Assembly: GCA_902783675.1 (NCBI GenBank)
Contig: CACZRW010000107.1
Location: forward strand, 1 to 25,590
From: an uncultured Pseudomonadota bacterium
GTDB lineage: Bacteria > Pseudomonadota > Alphaproteobacteria > CACZRW01
Reading direction: 5' to 3'
Length of the DNA stretch: 25,590 nt
The notes beneath the pieces are model-generated. The model did no database searches, had not been told where the DNA came from, and was given only the letters and a program-made list of their open reading frames with translations. The position numbers and the translations under genes are program-made. Shown piece by piece: positions 7,947 through 15,461 of the stretch; the first letter of the stretch is position 1, and each line of letters opens with the position of its first letter.

Positions 7947-9109
7947 AAAGGCGCACCTTTCTCGTTACCCTTTGCACACTTTTCCTTCTGCCCTTTTGCG
8001 CGACGGCTCAAAATGCGGACAATGTCCAATTCCTACCCGTATCCGATTGGCAGAAAATGCAAGAAAAACAAAACCCTTCGTCCGTCTTTGCCGCGGCCGT
8101 TTTCAAAGTTTTTTATGCTGCGCTTAAAGGCATAAATGACAAATACATAAAGCCCGTTTCCTTTGCCGAACTTATAGTAAGCGGACTTAACGAGCTGGAC
8201 ACGGTTGACCCTTCTTTAGTCACCACGCCGGAAGCGGACAGCATCGTCATTTTGCATGAAAGCACACCTTTAATTTCTATGCCTTTCAGCCCCAAAGACG
8301 GCCCCGAAAAATGGGCAAGAACCTTAACCTCGGCAATTTTAGTTATCCGCGAAAAATCCCCCAAAGCCGCTCTTCTTTCTCAAGAAGACTTATACAAAAT
8401 AATCTTTGGCGGCATGCTGGCGAAGCTGGACGAGAACTCTAAATACTTCTCAAAATCCGAAGCGCTGGAGAAAAAGGCGAACCACCACGGACTCGCAACC
8501 GAGAACGGCATTATTGCCAAGAGCAACACCAAGTTCGCTTTTCTTGAGGACGATATCGCCCTGATTACGATAAGCAGCTTTGATTCCAATACCGAGAAGA
8601 TTGTCGAGAATATCCTTGGTAATCTTTACAAAAACACCAAAGGCATCATTATTGATTTAAGCGGCTCTAACGGTGGTATTTTAAGCGAAGCTGCCGAAGT
8701 CGCCGACCTCTTTTTATCTCAAGGCACCTTGTTCAAAGTAAGGGGCAGAACCCCTGCCGCAAACAAAACTTATCAAGCCGATGAGAAAATGCTTTATAGA
8801 GGCCCCGTCGCCATCATCATCGACCACAACACCAAGTCCTCGTCCGAAGTCTTTGCCATGGCAATGCAGGAAGGAAAGCGCGCCATCATCATCGGCGAAA
8901 CATCTTTCGGCAAAGGCACATCACAAACCCCGATTACCCTTCCGAACGGCGGAGAAATTATGCTTTCTTGGGGCTACATTTATTCCGGTAAAGATGTACC
9001 TTTAAACGGACAAGGGGTAACTCCAGATATAGCGCTCGCCGCACCCTCGCCCGATATTTTACATCAAAAATCGCTAAACCAAGCCATCAAATGGCTTGAC
9101 GAGCCATAG
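7940..9109 (+). CDS. Secreted S41-family (CTP-like) peptidase, apparently without PDZ domain
   Basis: C-terminal processing proteases cut periplasmic substrates with a Ser-Lys dyad. The start at 7940 is chosen over an in-frame ATG at 7904. It has a perfect AAGGAGG ribosome site seven bases upstream and begins a clean signal peptide (MVKRR, hydrophobic core, cut near CATAQ). The 389-residue product overlaps the rnr stop by seven bases. The catalytic region is clear: IALITISSF, GIIIDLSGSNGG, then S300-S-S-E and Lys325 in SFGKG. Their spacing of 25 equals that of Ser430/Lys455 in E. coli Prc. Before it the LDENSKYF segment matches the pre-PDZ LDPHS motif of the family, but only about 20 residues follow before the core, too few for a PDZ domain. 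Residues 20-130 form an extra N-terminal region. Confidence 0.85.
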   Translation: MVKRRTFLVTLCTLFLLPFCATAQNADNVQFLPVSDWQKMQEKQNPSSVFAAAVFKVFYAALKGINDKYIKPVSFAELIVSGLNELDTVDPSLVTTPEADSIVILHESTPLISMPFSPKDGPEKWARTLTSAILVIREKSPKAALLSQEDLYKIIFGGMLAKLDENSKYFSKSEALEKKANHHGLATENGIIAKSNTKFAFLEDDIALITISSFDSNTEKIVENILGNLYKNTKGIIIDLSGSNGGILSEAAEVADLFLSQGTLFKVRGRTPAANKTYQADEKMLYRGPVAIIIDHNTKSSSEVFAMAMQEGKRAIIIGETSFGKGTSQTPITLPNGGEIMLSWGYIYSGKDVPLNGQGVTPDIALAAPSPDILHQKSLNQAIKWLDEP

Positions 9110-9737
9110 CAAAAACATCTTCAAACATAGGCGTTGTCAGCCGCTTTGTGCTGGTGTTGTAGCGCGAGCAATGATAGCTGTCGATAAGCACCACTCCTCC
9201 GCCGATATCATGCTTACCCGCGTGAATAAACGCAAAGTCCCTTTGCCGCTTACCCATCGCCATAAGCACCGCACTATGAGCCACCGTCCCCAGTGCAATA
9301 ATCACTTTTAGGTTAGGCATTGAAGCTATCTCGCTTTTAAGCAAAGAGTTACAATTTCTCACTTCTTCTCCCGTCACTTTATTTTCGGGCGGAACACACC
9401 TGACCGCATTGGTAATTCTGATATTTTTTAGAACTATTCCGTCATCAATCGCCGCCTTATACTCACCTTCTAAAAATCCGAACTTTTGCAAAGTAGCATA
9501 AAGTAAATCCCCTGCATAATCCCCCGTAAAAGGTCGCCCTGTGCGGTTTGCCCCTTTAAGCCCTGGGGCAAGCCCGACAACCAACACTTGTCCGCCTTTA
9601 TCCCCGAACGAAGGCACGGGAGCATTAAAAAACGAAGGATAAAGTGCCTTGTTACCCTTTATAAACTTTGCCAATCTGGGACATTTCTGACAATCACACA
9701 TGCATATTTTTGTAGCTTTAAGTAAGACCTTGCGCAA
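9087..9737 (-). CDS. Type-5 (UdgB-like) uracil-DNA glycosylase
   Basis: This enzyme removes uracil and some deaminated purines from DNA to start base-excision repair. The 216 residues carry the family's motif 1 as GLAPGLKGANRTGRPFTGD (55-73), with Ala-Pro where other UDG families have an acidic residue or Asn; this is typical of family 5. Four cysteines (Cys16, Cys19, then Cys114 and Cys129) sit as C-x2-C and C-x14-C, the pattern of the iron-sulfur cluster in family 4/5 enzymes. A SYHCSRYNT segment near the C-terminus fits motif 3. The start is uncertain: TTG at 9737 keeps the helix before the first cysteines, while the ATG at 9701 would begin only three residues before Cys16, and neither has a good ribosome site. 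Its 3' end overlaps the S41 gene by 23 bases, tail to tail. Confidence 0.9.
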   Translation of the reverse strand: MRKVLLKATKICMCDCQKCPRLAKFIKGNKALYPSFFNAPVPSFGDKGGQVLVVGLAPGLKGANRTGRPFTGDYAGDLLYATLQKFGFLEGEYKAAIDDGIVLKNIRITNAVRCVPPENKVTGEEVRNCNSLLKSEIASMPNLKVIIALGTVAHSAVLMAMGKRQRDFAFIHAGKHDIGGGVVLIDSYHCSRYNTSTKRLTTPMFEDVFAMARQAI

Positions 9738-9767
9738 CCGTTAATTATATTTTTAGAACAAAAAACC

Positions 9768-9794
9768 TTGCCTTTTGATAAAAAATCATATAAT
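9768..9794 (+). promoter_or_regulatory. Probable promoter of the rpoZ-rel-acpS operon
   Basis: A perfect TATAAT at 9789-9794 is preceded by TTGCCT at 9768-9773. The 15-base spacer is shorter than ideal. The rpoZ start is 41 bases downstream of the -10, and this is the only sizeable gap before the operon. Confidence 0.5.
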
Positions 9795-9835
9795 TTCCGA
9801 TGTTTCGGATAATAACAATTAAATAAGAGGAAATT

Positions 9836-10219
9836 ATGGCCAGAGTAACCGTAGAAGATTGTGTAACAAAGGTTCCGAATCGCTTTGAATTAGTCCTTCT
9901 TGCCAGCCAAAGAGCAAAGGAATTAAGTAGCGGTGCCGAACCGACTCTCCCTCGCGACAACGATAAGAACTCCGTCATCTCTTTAAGAGAGATTGAAGAA
10001 GGAACCGTTCCCGTTGAGAAAATAAAAGAAGATTTTATCTCCGGTATGCAAAAATATATCAAGGTGCAGGAAAACGCCAAGGAAGAGGCTGACATTGCCG
10101 AAGCCGAAGCGGAACTTGCCGACAACGCCGGTGATTTTGCCTATTTAAGCGAAGCGGCACTTGCCTCCGAAGCGGACGAAATCTCCACCGCGCCAGAGGA
10201 AGACGCAGACCTTTCTTGA
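9836..10219 (+). CDS. rpoZ: RNA polymerase omega subunit
   Basis: Omega binds the beta-prime subunit, helps RNA polymerase assembly and, in proteobacteria, forms part of a ppGpp-binding site. The 127 residues begin MARVTVEDC and carry the family core [19 protein letters not shown] (16-34) and the [18 protein letters not shown] region. Beyond about residue 80 the protein has a long, very acidic and alanine-rich tail, as in other alphaproteobacterial omegas, which exceed the roughly 91 residues of the E. coli protein. A good AAGAGGAAATT ribosome site precedes the ATG. It lies 40 bases before rel, an arrangement conserved in many proteobacteria. Confidence 0.95.
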   Translation: MARVTVEDCVTKVPNRFELVLLASQRAKELSSGAEPTLPRDNDKNSVISLREIEEGTVPVEKIKEDFISGMQKYIKVQENAKEEADIAEAEAELADNAGDFAYLSEAALASEADEISTAPEEDADLS

Positions 10220-10260
10220 AACGCCTTCCAAGGTTTAAGAAAAACCGGAGTTTCAAGAAA
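10212..10260 (+). promoter_or_regulatory. Nested hairpin across the rpoZ stop and the rel ribosome site
   Basis: A perfect 11-bp inverted repeat (10212-10222 and 10250-10260, TTTCTTGAAAC with GTTTCAAGAAA) encloses a second stem, GGTTT with AAACC (10232-10236 and 10242-10246). The left arm contains the rpoZ stop codon. The right arm begins at the last base of the only ribosome-site candidate (GGAG, 10247-10250) and ends on the A of the rel ATG. In the mRNA this could hide the rel start unless ribosomes finishing rpoZ open it. The pairing is seen directly; the regulatory role is inferred. Confidence 0.55.
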
Positions 10261-12413
10261 TGCTTAGTGAATCTGAACTTGCGAACAAAGTAAAAGCCTA
10301 CGATAAAAATGCCGATGAGGCAGCTTTAAGAAGGGCGTATGCATTCGCAAATAAGATGCACCATGAGCAAAAACGCGAATCCGGCGAACCGTATGTCATC
10401 CACCCTATTAATGTTGCCGAGACATTAATCAACTACCACATGGACGCGACCTCTATCATCGCCGCCCTTTTGCATGATACCGTGGAAGACACCTCTACTT
10501 CGCTTGAGGAAATAAGGAACATTTTCGGCGAAGATGTTGCGAAGCTCGTTGACGGCGTAACCAAACTGACCCGCATAGAATGGAACTCGGACAAAAGCAA
10601 ACAGGCAGGAAACTTCCAAAAGCTGGTCCTTGCCATGTCCCAAGACATTCGCGTGCTTTTGATAAAGCTTGCCGACCGCTTGCACAACATGCGCACCCTC
10701 ACCTCTGTCCATTCGGAAAGTAAACGCATTCGCATTGCCAAAGAGACAATGGAAATATATGTCCAGCTTGCCGAGCGCCTCGGCCTTCACGCCTTAAAAA
10801 CCGAAATGGAAGACATCGCGTTTAGGATTCTTCACCCCGATGTTTACGAATCGTTGGCCGTAAGACTTAACTTTCTGCGTGAGAATGCCGGCAACCTTAT
10901 CCCCGACATTGTCGCCGACTTAAAAAAGGATATGAGCATTAACGGCATCAAAGCCGAAATCTCGGGCAGGGAAAAGACCCCCTACTCTATTTGGCGCAAA
11001 ATGCAAAAGCAGAACATCACTTTTGAGGAGCTTTGCGATATTGTTGCCTTTCGCATAATTGTTGACACGGTAGGTGATTGCTATCAGGCATTAGGAGTCA
11101 TCAACACCAAATACCCCATGATACCCGGGCGTTATAAGGACTATATCTCCACACCGAAACCCAACGGCTACAGCTCCATTCACACCTCGGTCATCGGACC
11201 CAAGAACCGCCGCATTGAAATCCAAATCCGCACCAAAGAAATGCACGAAGTCGCCGAAAACGGCGTCGCCGCCCATTGGTCTTATAAGCAAGGCAGTTAC
11301 GAGGGCAGCTCGCAATTCAAATGGTTACGAGGACTTTTGGACATCATGGAACAAGCCTCCAGCCCCGAGGAGTTCTTGGACAACACCAAAATGGAAATGT
11401 ATGCCGACCAAGTCTTTTGCTTCACGCCAAAGGGAGACTTGGTATCCCTACCCACCAGCGCCACGGCCATAGACTTTGCCTATGCCGTCCACTCCAGCGT
11501 CGGCAACCGTTGTATCGGGGTAAAGATAAACGGCAGAATAAAACCCTTACGCACAATGCTTGCCAACGGCGACCAAGTAGAAATCATCACCTCAAAAGTG
11601 CAAAACCCCTCGCCCGAATGGGAACGCTTCGCGGTAACCGGAAAGGCGCGTGCCGCCATCCGCCGCTTTATCCGCAACCAAAAGCGCGAACAGTATCTTG
11701 AGCTTGGCCGCCAAATAATGCAAAAGGACTTAAAGGCCAGCGGCAAGGAATATAACGAAAAGGACTATGTCCCCCTTCTCGGCAAATACAAAGTTGATAC
11801 TGTTGAAGACTTAATCGCGGGCGTGGGCGAAGGCATTTATACTGCTCACGAAATCATCATCCAGATTCATCCCGATATGAAATCGACGATGAGCACCATT
11901 ATGGAAAGCTTCAAAAAGCGTACCACCCGCATTAAGAAAAAGCCGGCAGGCCGCCTTCAGATAAAGGGACTTATTCCCAACATGGCAATATATTTTGCCG
12001 GCTGTTGCCACCCCGTCCCCGGGGATAGAATCGTCGGCATTATCACCACCGGTAAAGGCGTAACCATTCACAATCTTGCCTGCAAAACTTTGGAAAAATT
12101 CGCCGCCGAGCCCGAGCGCTGGATTGACATTGACTGGAACGACGACTTAACGCAAGCAGAAACGGAAAACGAAGAAAAGACTTACACCGCTCGCCTTAAC
12201 ATTGTTCTTTTGGATAAACCCGGAGCGCTGGGACTTTTATCCACCACCGTTGCCAAAGCCAAAAGCAACATTTGCAATGTAAACACTGTCAATCGCTCTT
12301 TCGGCTTTTTAGAGTTATTGGTGGATCTAGAAGTCAAAAACGCCGAGCATTTAGAAAATGTTATTGATATGCTCCGCACCTGCCCTGTAATCAATTCGGT
12401 GAAACGCATATGA
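10260..12413 (+). CDS. rel: Bifunctional (p)ppGpp synthetase/hydrolase (RelA/SpoT homologue)
   Basis: This long RSH protein makes and degrades the alarmone (p)ppGpp. The 717 residues contain all expected domains. The hydrolase HD domain has HDTVEDT (72-78) and LADRLHNMRT (from 137). The synthetase has YSIWRKM and YSSIH, and its RYKD motif (291-294) is the RxKD form found in bifunctional enzymes, not the ExDD form of RelA. A TGS domain starts near 385, a zinc-finger-like region has the Cys582-Cys583 pair, and a C-terminal ACT domain covers about 640-717. Both catalytic halves look intact, so it is probably the main RSH. The ribosome site GGAG lies inside the hairpin noted at 10212-10260. The stop overlaps acpS in ATGA. 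Confidence 0.96.
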   Translation: MLSESELANKVKAYDKNADEAALRRAYAFANKMHHEQKRESGEPYVIHPINVAETLINYHMDATSIIAALLHDTVEDTSTSLEEIRNIFGEDVAKLVDGVTKLTRIEWNSDKSKQAGNFQKLVLAMSQDIRVLLIKLADRLHNMRTLTSVHSESKRIRIAKETMEIYVQLAERLGLHALKTEMEDIAFRILHPDVYESLAVRLNFLRENAGNLIPDIVADLKKDMSINGIKAEISGREKTPYSIWRKMQKQNITFEELCDIVAFRIIVDTVGDCYQALGVINTKYPMIPGRYKDYISTPKPNGYSSIHTSVIGPKNRRIEIQIRTKEMHEVAENGVAAHWSYKQGSYEGSSQFKWLRGLLDIMEQASSPEEFLDNTKMEMYADQVFCFTPKGDLVSLPTSATAIDFAYAVHSSVGNRCIGVKINGRIKPLRTMLANGDQVEIITSKVQNPSPEWERFAVTGKARAAIRRFIRNQKREQYLELGRQIMQKDLKASGKEYNEKDYVPLLGKYKVDTVEDLIAGVGEGIYTAHEIIIQIHPDMKSTMSTIMESFKKRTTRIKKKPAGRLQIKGLIPNMAIYFAGCCHPVPGDRIVGIITTGKGVTIHNLACKTLEKFAAEPERWIDIDWNDDLTQAETENEEKTYTARLNIVLLDKPGALGLLSTTVAKAKSNICNVNTVNRSFGFLELLVDLEVKNAEHLENVIDMLRTCPVINSVKRI

Positions 12414-12811
12414 TAATCGGTATAGGTAACGACTACATTGACATAAGGCGTATTGAAAGCGCGATGGAGCGTTTCGGCTCTGCCTTCATCAATCGCATTT
12501 TCACAAAAAAGGAACAGGAAAAAGCGGCATCTCGTGGCGAATCATTAAAGCTCAAAGCCGCGACCTATGCCAAACGCTGGGCAGCGAAAGAGGCCTTTTC
12601 CAAAGCCTTGGGAACGGGAATGCGCGGCATCGGTTGGCAAGATATTGAAATCACCAACCTCGAATCCGGCAAGCCCGTTATCACGGTTTTCGGATCCGCT
12701 AAAGCGAAACTTGCCGAGCTTACTCCGAAAGATAAAACCGTATCCATAAATGTCACCCTTACCGACGACTACCCGAAAGCCAGCGCCGTAGTCATAATTT
12801 CCGCTGACTAA
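12410..12811 (+). CDS. acpS: Holo-[acyl-carrier-protein] synthase
   Basis: AcpS transfers the 4'-phosphopantetheine arm of CoA to a serine of apo-ACP, activating it for fatty acid synthesis. The 133 residues have the N-terminal GIGNDYIDIRRIE motif with metal-binding Asp8 and the second signature RWAAKEAFSKALGTGM carrying the catalytic-site glutamate. The length matches the family. It starts on the ATG that overlaps the rel stop (ATGA), so it should be translated by coupled ribosomes. In other alphaproteobacteria acpS often lies a few genes after rel, beside pdxJ and lepB; here those genes are absent from the junction. Confidence 0.95.
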   Translation: MIIGIGNDYIDIRRIESAMERFGSAFINRIFTKKEQEKAASRGESLKLKAATYAKRWAAKEAFSKALGTGMRGIGWQDIEITNLESGKPVITVFGSAKAKLAELTPKDKTVSINVTLTDDYPKASAVVIISAD

Positions 12812-12828
12812 AACATCCTAATTCTTAA

Positions 12829-12857
12829 TTGCTAATTTGCGCTTTGCTTGTTATACT
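12829..12857 (+). promoter_or_regulatory. Sigma-70-type promoter for the lipoprotein-recJ pair
   Basis: TTGCTA (12829-12834) and TATACT (12852-12857) are separated by exactly 17 bases in the short gap after acpS, 36 bases before the lipoprotein start. Confidence 0.55.
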
Positions 12858-12893
12858 CCAAAGCAAAATCTTATCTTTTATAAGGGCGAACGA

Positions 12894-13622
12894 ATGAAAA
12901 ACTTATTTTTTAGCGCTGCTGTCGGGACAGTTATTTTTCTTTCCGGGTGCACATATAACGACATTTACGAGCCATGGTTTGACGAGGATAAACCCCTTTA
13001 CGAAGAGGATTTAAGACCATCTTTTATGAAAGAAGAAATGCCCGCCGTGGCGACACCTGCAAAAGATGAAACCGCCGCAGAGCCCACGGATGCTACGGGG
13101 CCTGAGGCGCCCGAGGCAGCTACCGCTCCTCACACCGCCGCCACAACCGATAGTAGCGATGAACCTCAACTTGAACTGATTGACATATCAACCGGGAAAA
13201 CCGTGACGCAAAGCGCCGATACCACCAACATAATCACCACTCGCGAAGCCGAATATGTTGAGATTCCTCTGCTGGTAGTAAGTGACAGCGCTCCTTCCCT
13301 TCCCTTAAAGCAGCCCCAGATTTTAGGCTCGTCCGTATCTTTCATGTCTGCACATATTCCTTACGCCAAAGGCTCATCTAAACTGGACGCAAGGGATATG
13401 GCAAACATCAAAGAGACTATAGAGATTTGTGAAGAATACGGGTGCATTTTAAAAGTAATTCCTTACGCCTCGGACAAGAACCGCGACCCTCAAACGCTGT
13501 CTGACAAGCGTGCCCAAGTAATCAAAGACACCCTTATCAAAAGCGGCATTGACGACGAACGCATCAACATTGAACCGATGCGCTCGGACGGTGACTATGC
13601 GGAAATATACATAGAATACTAG
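12894..13622 (+). CDS. OmpA-like lipoprotein
   Basis: The start at 12894 (MKNLFF) is chosen over an in-frame ATG at 12837. It follows AAGGGCG and begins a lipoprotein signal peptide with lipobox LSGC, making Cys19 the lipidated residue. The residue after it is Thr rather than Asp, which suggests outer-membrane sorting. The 242-residue protein then has an acidic stretch and an Ala/Thr/Pro/Glu-rich linker (about 45-85). A C-terminal domain (from about 145) resembles OmpA/Pal peptidoglycan-binding domains: IPYAKGSSKLDARD, a VIPYASD strand, TLSDKRAQVIKDTLIKSGI, and a final strand. A tether between outer membrane and cell wall is the likely role, though the similarity is moderate. recJ begins one base after its stop. 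Confidence 0.75.
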   Translation: MKNLFFSAAVGTVIFLSGCTYNDIYEPWFDEDKPLYEEDLRPSFMKEEMPAVATPAKDETAAEPTDATGPEAPEAATAPHTAATTDSSDEPQLELIDISTGKTVTQSADTTNIITTREAEYVEIPLLVVSDSAPSLPLKQPQILGSSVSFMSAHIPYAKGSSKLDARDMANIKETIEICEEYGCILKVIPYASDKNRDPQTLSDKRAQVIKDTLIKSGIDDERINIEPMRSDGDYAEIYIEY

Positions 13623-13623
13623 C

Positions 13624-15408
13624 ATGGCAGAACTGTTTGGGGAAAATATCAAGTCTTTAAACTCCTTAAACTGGAAAATAAAGCCGTGTGATGATAACGC
13701 AGTATCCGCCATCGCCTTAGCCGAGGACATCCCCGAAATTGTCGCGCGCCTTATGGTTACAAGGGGAATAACCACATCCACCGCACACGACTTCTTATAC
13801 GCCACGCTAAAAAGCAATCTCCCCGATCCCGACATTTTAAAGGACTGCAAGAAAGCCGCCGAAAAAGTCGCTGCCTTCATCAAAGCCAAAAAGACCATAG
13901 GCATTTTTGGGGACTACGATGTTGACGGCGCCACTTCAACCTCTCTGCTTTACCTTTTCTTTAAGGATATAGGAACAAACTGCCTTTTTCATGTCCCCGA
14001 AAGAAGCGAAGGCTACGGACCCAACACCCCCGCGCTTGATAAACTGCTGGAGGACGGGGCCGATTTAATCATCACCGTTGACTGCGGCACATCGGCTGAC
14101 GAACCTTTAAACCGCATCGGCAAAAAAGGCATACCCGTCATCGTCATTGACCACCACGAGCCTGATCCCGCGCACTCACCGGAAGTATTCGCCCTGATAA
14201 ACCCCAAGCGCATAGACGAAAGCATCACCCACCCCTGTCGCAAAATGGCAGCGGTCGGAGTCGCCTTTATGTTCATAATATCGCTGAACCGCACTCTGCG
14301 CGAAATGGGCTTTTATGAAAACAAACCCGAGCCGAACTTAAGTAAATGGCTGGACATAGTCGCTCTTGGCACCGTATGCGATGTTGTTGATTTAAACGGC
14401 GTCAACCGCCTGCTGGTTAAAAGCGGATTAAAGGTCCTTGCCAAGCGCACCAACATCGGGCTGCGCGCTTTGATTGATGCGGCAGAAATCAAAACTCCGC
14501 CCTCGGTATACCACATGGGCTTTGTCCTAGGCCCCAGAATCAATGCCGGAGGTCGCATAGGCTCTTCCGAACTCGGCGTAAAGCTCCTAACCACCACCAG
14601 CGAAGACGAAGCCAAAGAGATTGCCCTTGAAATGTGCGAGATGAACGCCGAGCGCCAACAAATGGAAGCGTATATTCTGACCGAGGCCATAGAACAAATT
14701 GAAAGGAATCCCGAACCCTCGCCCATCGCCTTCGCCTTTGGCAAAAGCTGGCACGCCGGAGTAATCGGCATAGTCGCCGGTAGATTAAAAGAACGCTATC
14801 ACCTGCCCTCTTTTGTGATTGGCTACGACGAAACCGACCCCGAACTTGCACACGGTTCATGCCGCTCTATCCACGGAGTCGACATCGGCAGCACAATTAT
14901 GGACGCCCTTGCCCACGGCATAATTACAAAGGGAGGCGGGCACACCATGGCGGCGGGCTTCTCTCTCACGATAGAAAACATCGACAAGGCGAAAGAGTTC
15001 TTCACCAACCACATTTTATCTCAAATCAACCGCCAAGACACACTTCTTGAATCAACACTTGAACTTGACGGATTGCTGGATATAGGCGCACTGGAGAACG
15101 GCCTGATAGACAAGTTATCTCTGCTTGAACCTTATGGCGAAGGCAACCCCGAGCCCATTTTTGCCATAAAGAATGTAAACCTTTTCTTCCTTGGCATAAG
15201 AGGACAAGGACACATTGCCTGCAACATCTCCTCGCTTAGCGGTAAAACCGTAAAAGGCATTGCCTTTCGCGCCGCCGACACCCTTCTCGGCAAAAGCATA
15301 ATGGAATCCCGCGGCGAACCCTTTCACATTGCCGGTCGCCTTCATGCGAATGAATGGCAAGGGCGTAAATCCGTCGAATTCACAATAATTGATGCTATCC
15401 GCGCTTGA
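13624..15408 (+). CDS. recJ: Single-stranded-DNA-specific exonuclease RecJ
   Basis: RecJ degrades single-stranded DNA 5' to 3' in recombination, mismatch and base-excision repair. The 594 residues have the DHH phosphoesterase motifs GDYDVDG (Asp97, Asp99, Asp101), VDCGTS, and the signature IDHHEP (Asp176-His177-His178). The DHHA1-side segment GRIGSSELGVKLL and a C-terminal OB-like domain with LEPYGEGNPEP follow. The length is normal for the family. It is separated from the lipoprotein stop by one base and has no strong ribosome site, so it likely depends on translation of the upstream gene. With the uracil glycosylase it gives the window two base-excision-related genes. Confidence 0.95.
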   Translation: MAELFGENIKSLNSLNWKIKPCDDNAVSAIALAEDIPEIVARLMVTRGITTSTAHDFLYATLKSNLPDPDILKDCKKAAEKVAAFIKAKKTIGIFGDYDVDGATSTSLLYLFFKDIGTNCLFHVPERSEGYGPNTPALDKLLEDGADLIITVDCGTSADEPLNRIGKKGIPVIVIDHHEPDPAHSPEVFALINPKRIDESITHPCRKMAAVGVAFMFIISLNRTLREMGFYENKPEPNLSKWLDIVALGTVCDVVDLNGVNRLLVKSGLKVLAKRTNIGLRALIDAAEIKTPPSVYHMGFVLGPRINAGGRIGSSELGVKLLTTTSEDEAKEIALEMCEMNAERQQMEAYILTEAIEQIERNPEPSPIAFAFGKSWHAGVIGIVAGRLKERYHLPSFVIGYDETDPELAHGSCRSIHGVDIGSTIMDALAHGIITKGGGHTMAAGFSLTIENIDKAKEFFTNHILSQINRQDTLLESTLELDGLLDIGALENGLIDKLSLLEPYGEGNPEPIFAIKNVNLFFLGIRGQGHIACNISSLSGKTVKGIAFRAADTLLGKSIMESRGEPFHIAGRLHANEWQGRKSVEFTIIDAIRA

Positions 15409-15433
15409 CAATTAAAGAATGATTAACTAACCT
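15405..15433 (+). promoter_or_regulatory. Likely promoter for the nicotinamidase/HNH pair
   Basis: A perfect TTGACA (15405-15410), overlapping the recJ stop, is followed after 17 bases by TAACCT (15428-15433). The next start codon is 28 bases further on. Confidence 0.5.
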
Positions 15434-15434
15434 G

Positions 15435-15454
15435 TCCCTGCTATTATACAGGGG
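15435..15454 (+). promoter_or_regulatory. Small hairpin overlapping the nicotinamidase ribosome site
   Basis: TCCCTG (15435-15440) can pair with CAGGGG (15449-15454) around the loop CTATTATA. The right arm contains most of the GGGGGA ribosome site for the TTG start at 15462. The stem is five Watson-Crick pairs plus one G-U wobble. Confidence 0.35.
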
Positions 15455-15461
15455 GATAAAA

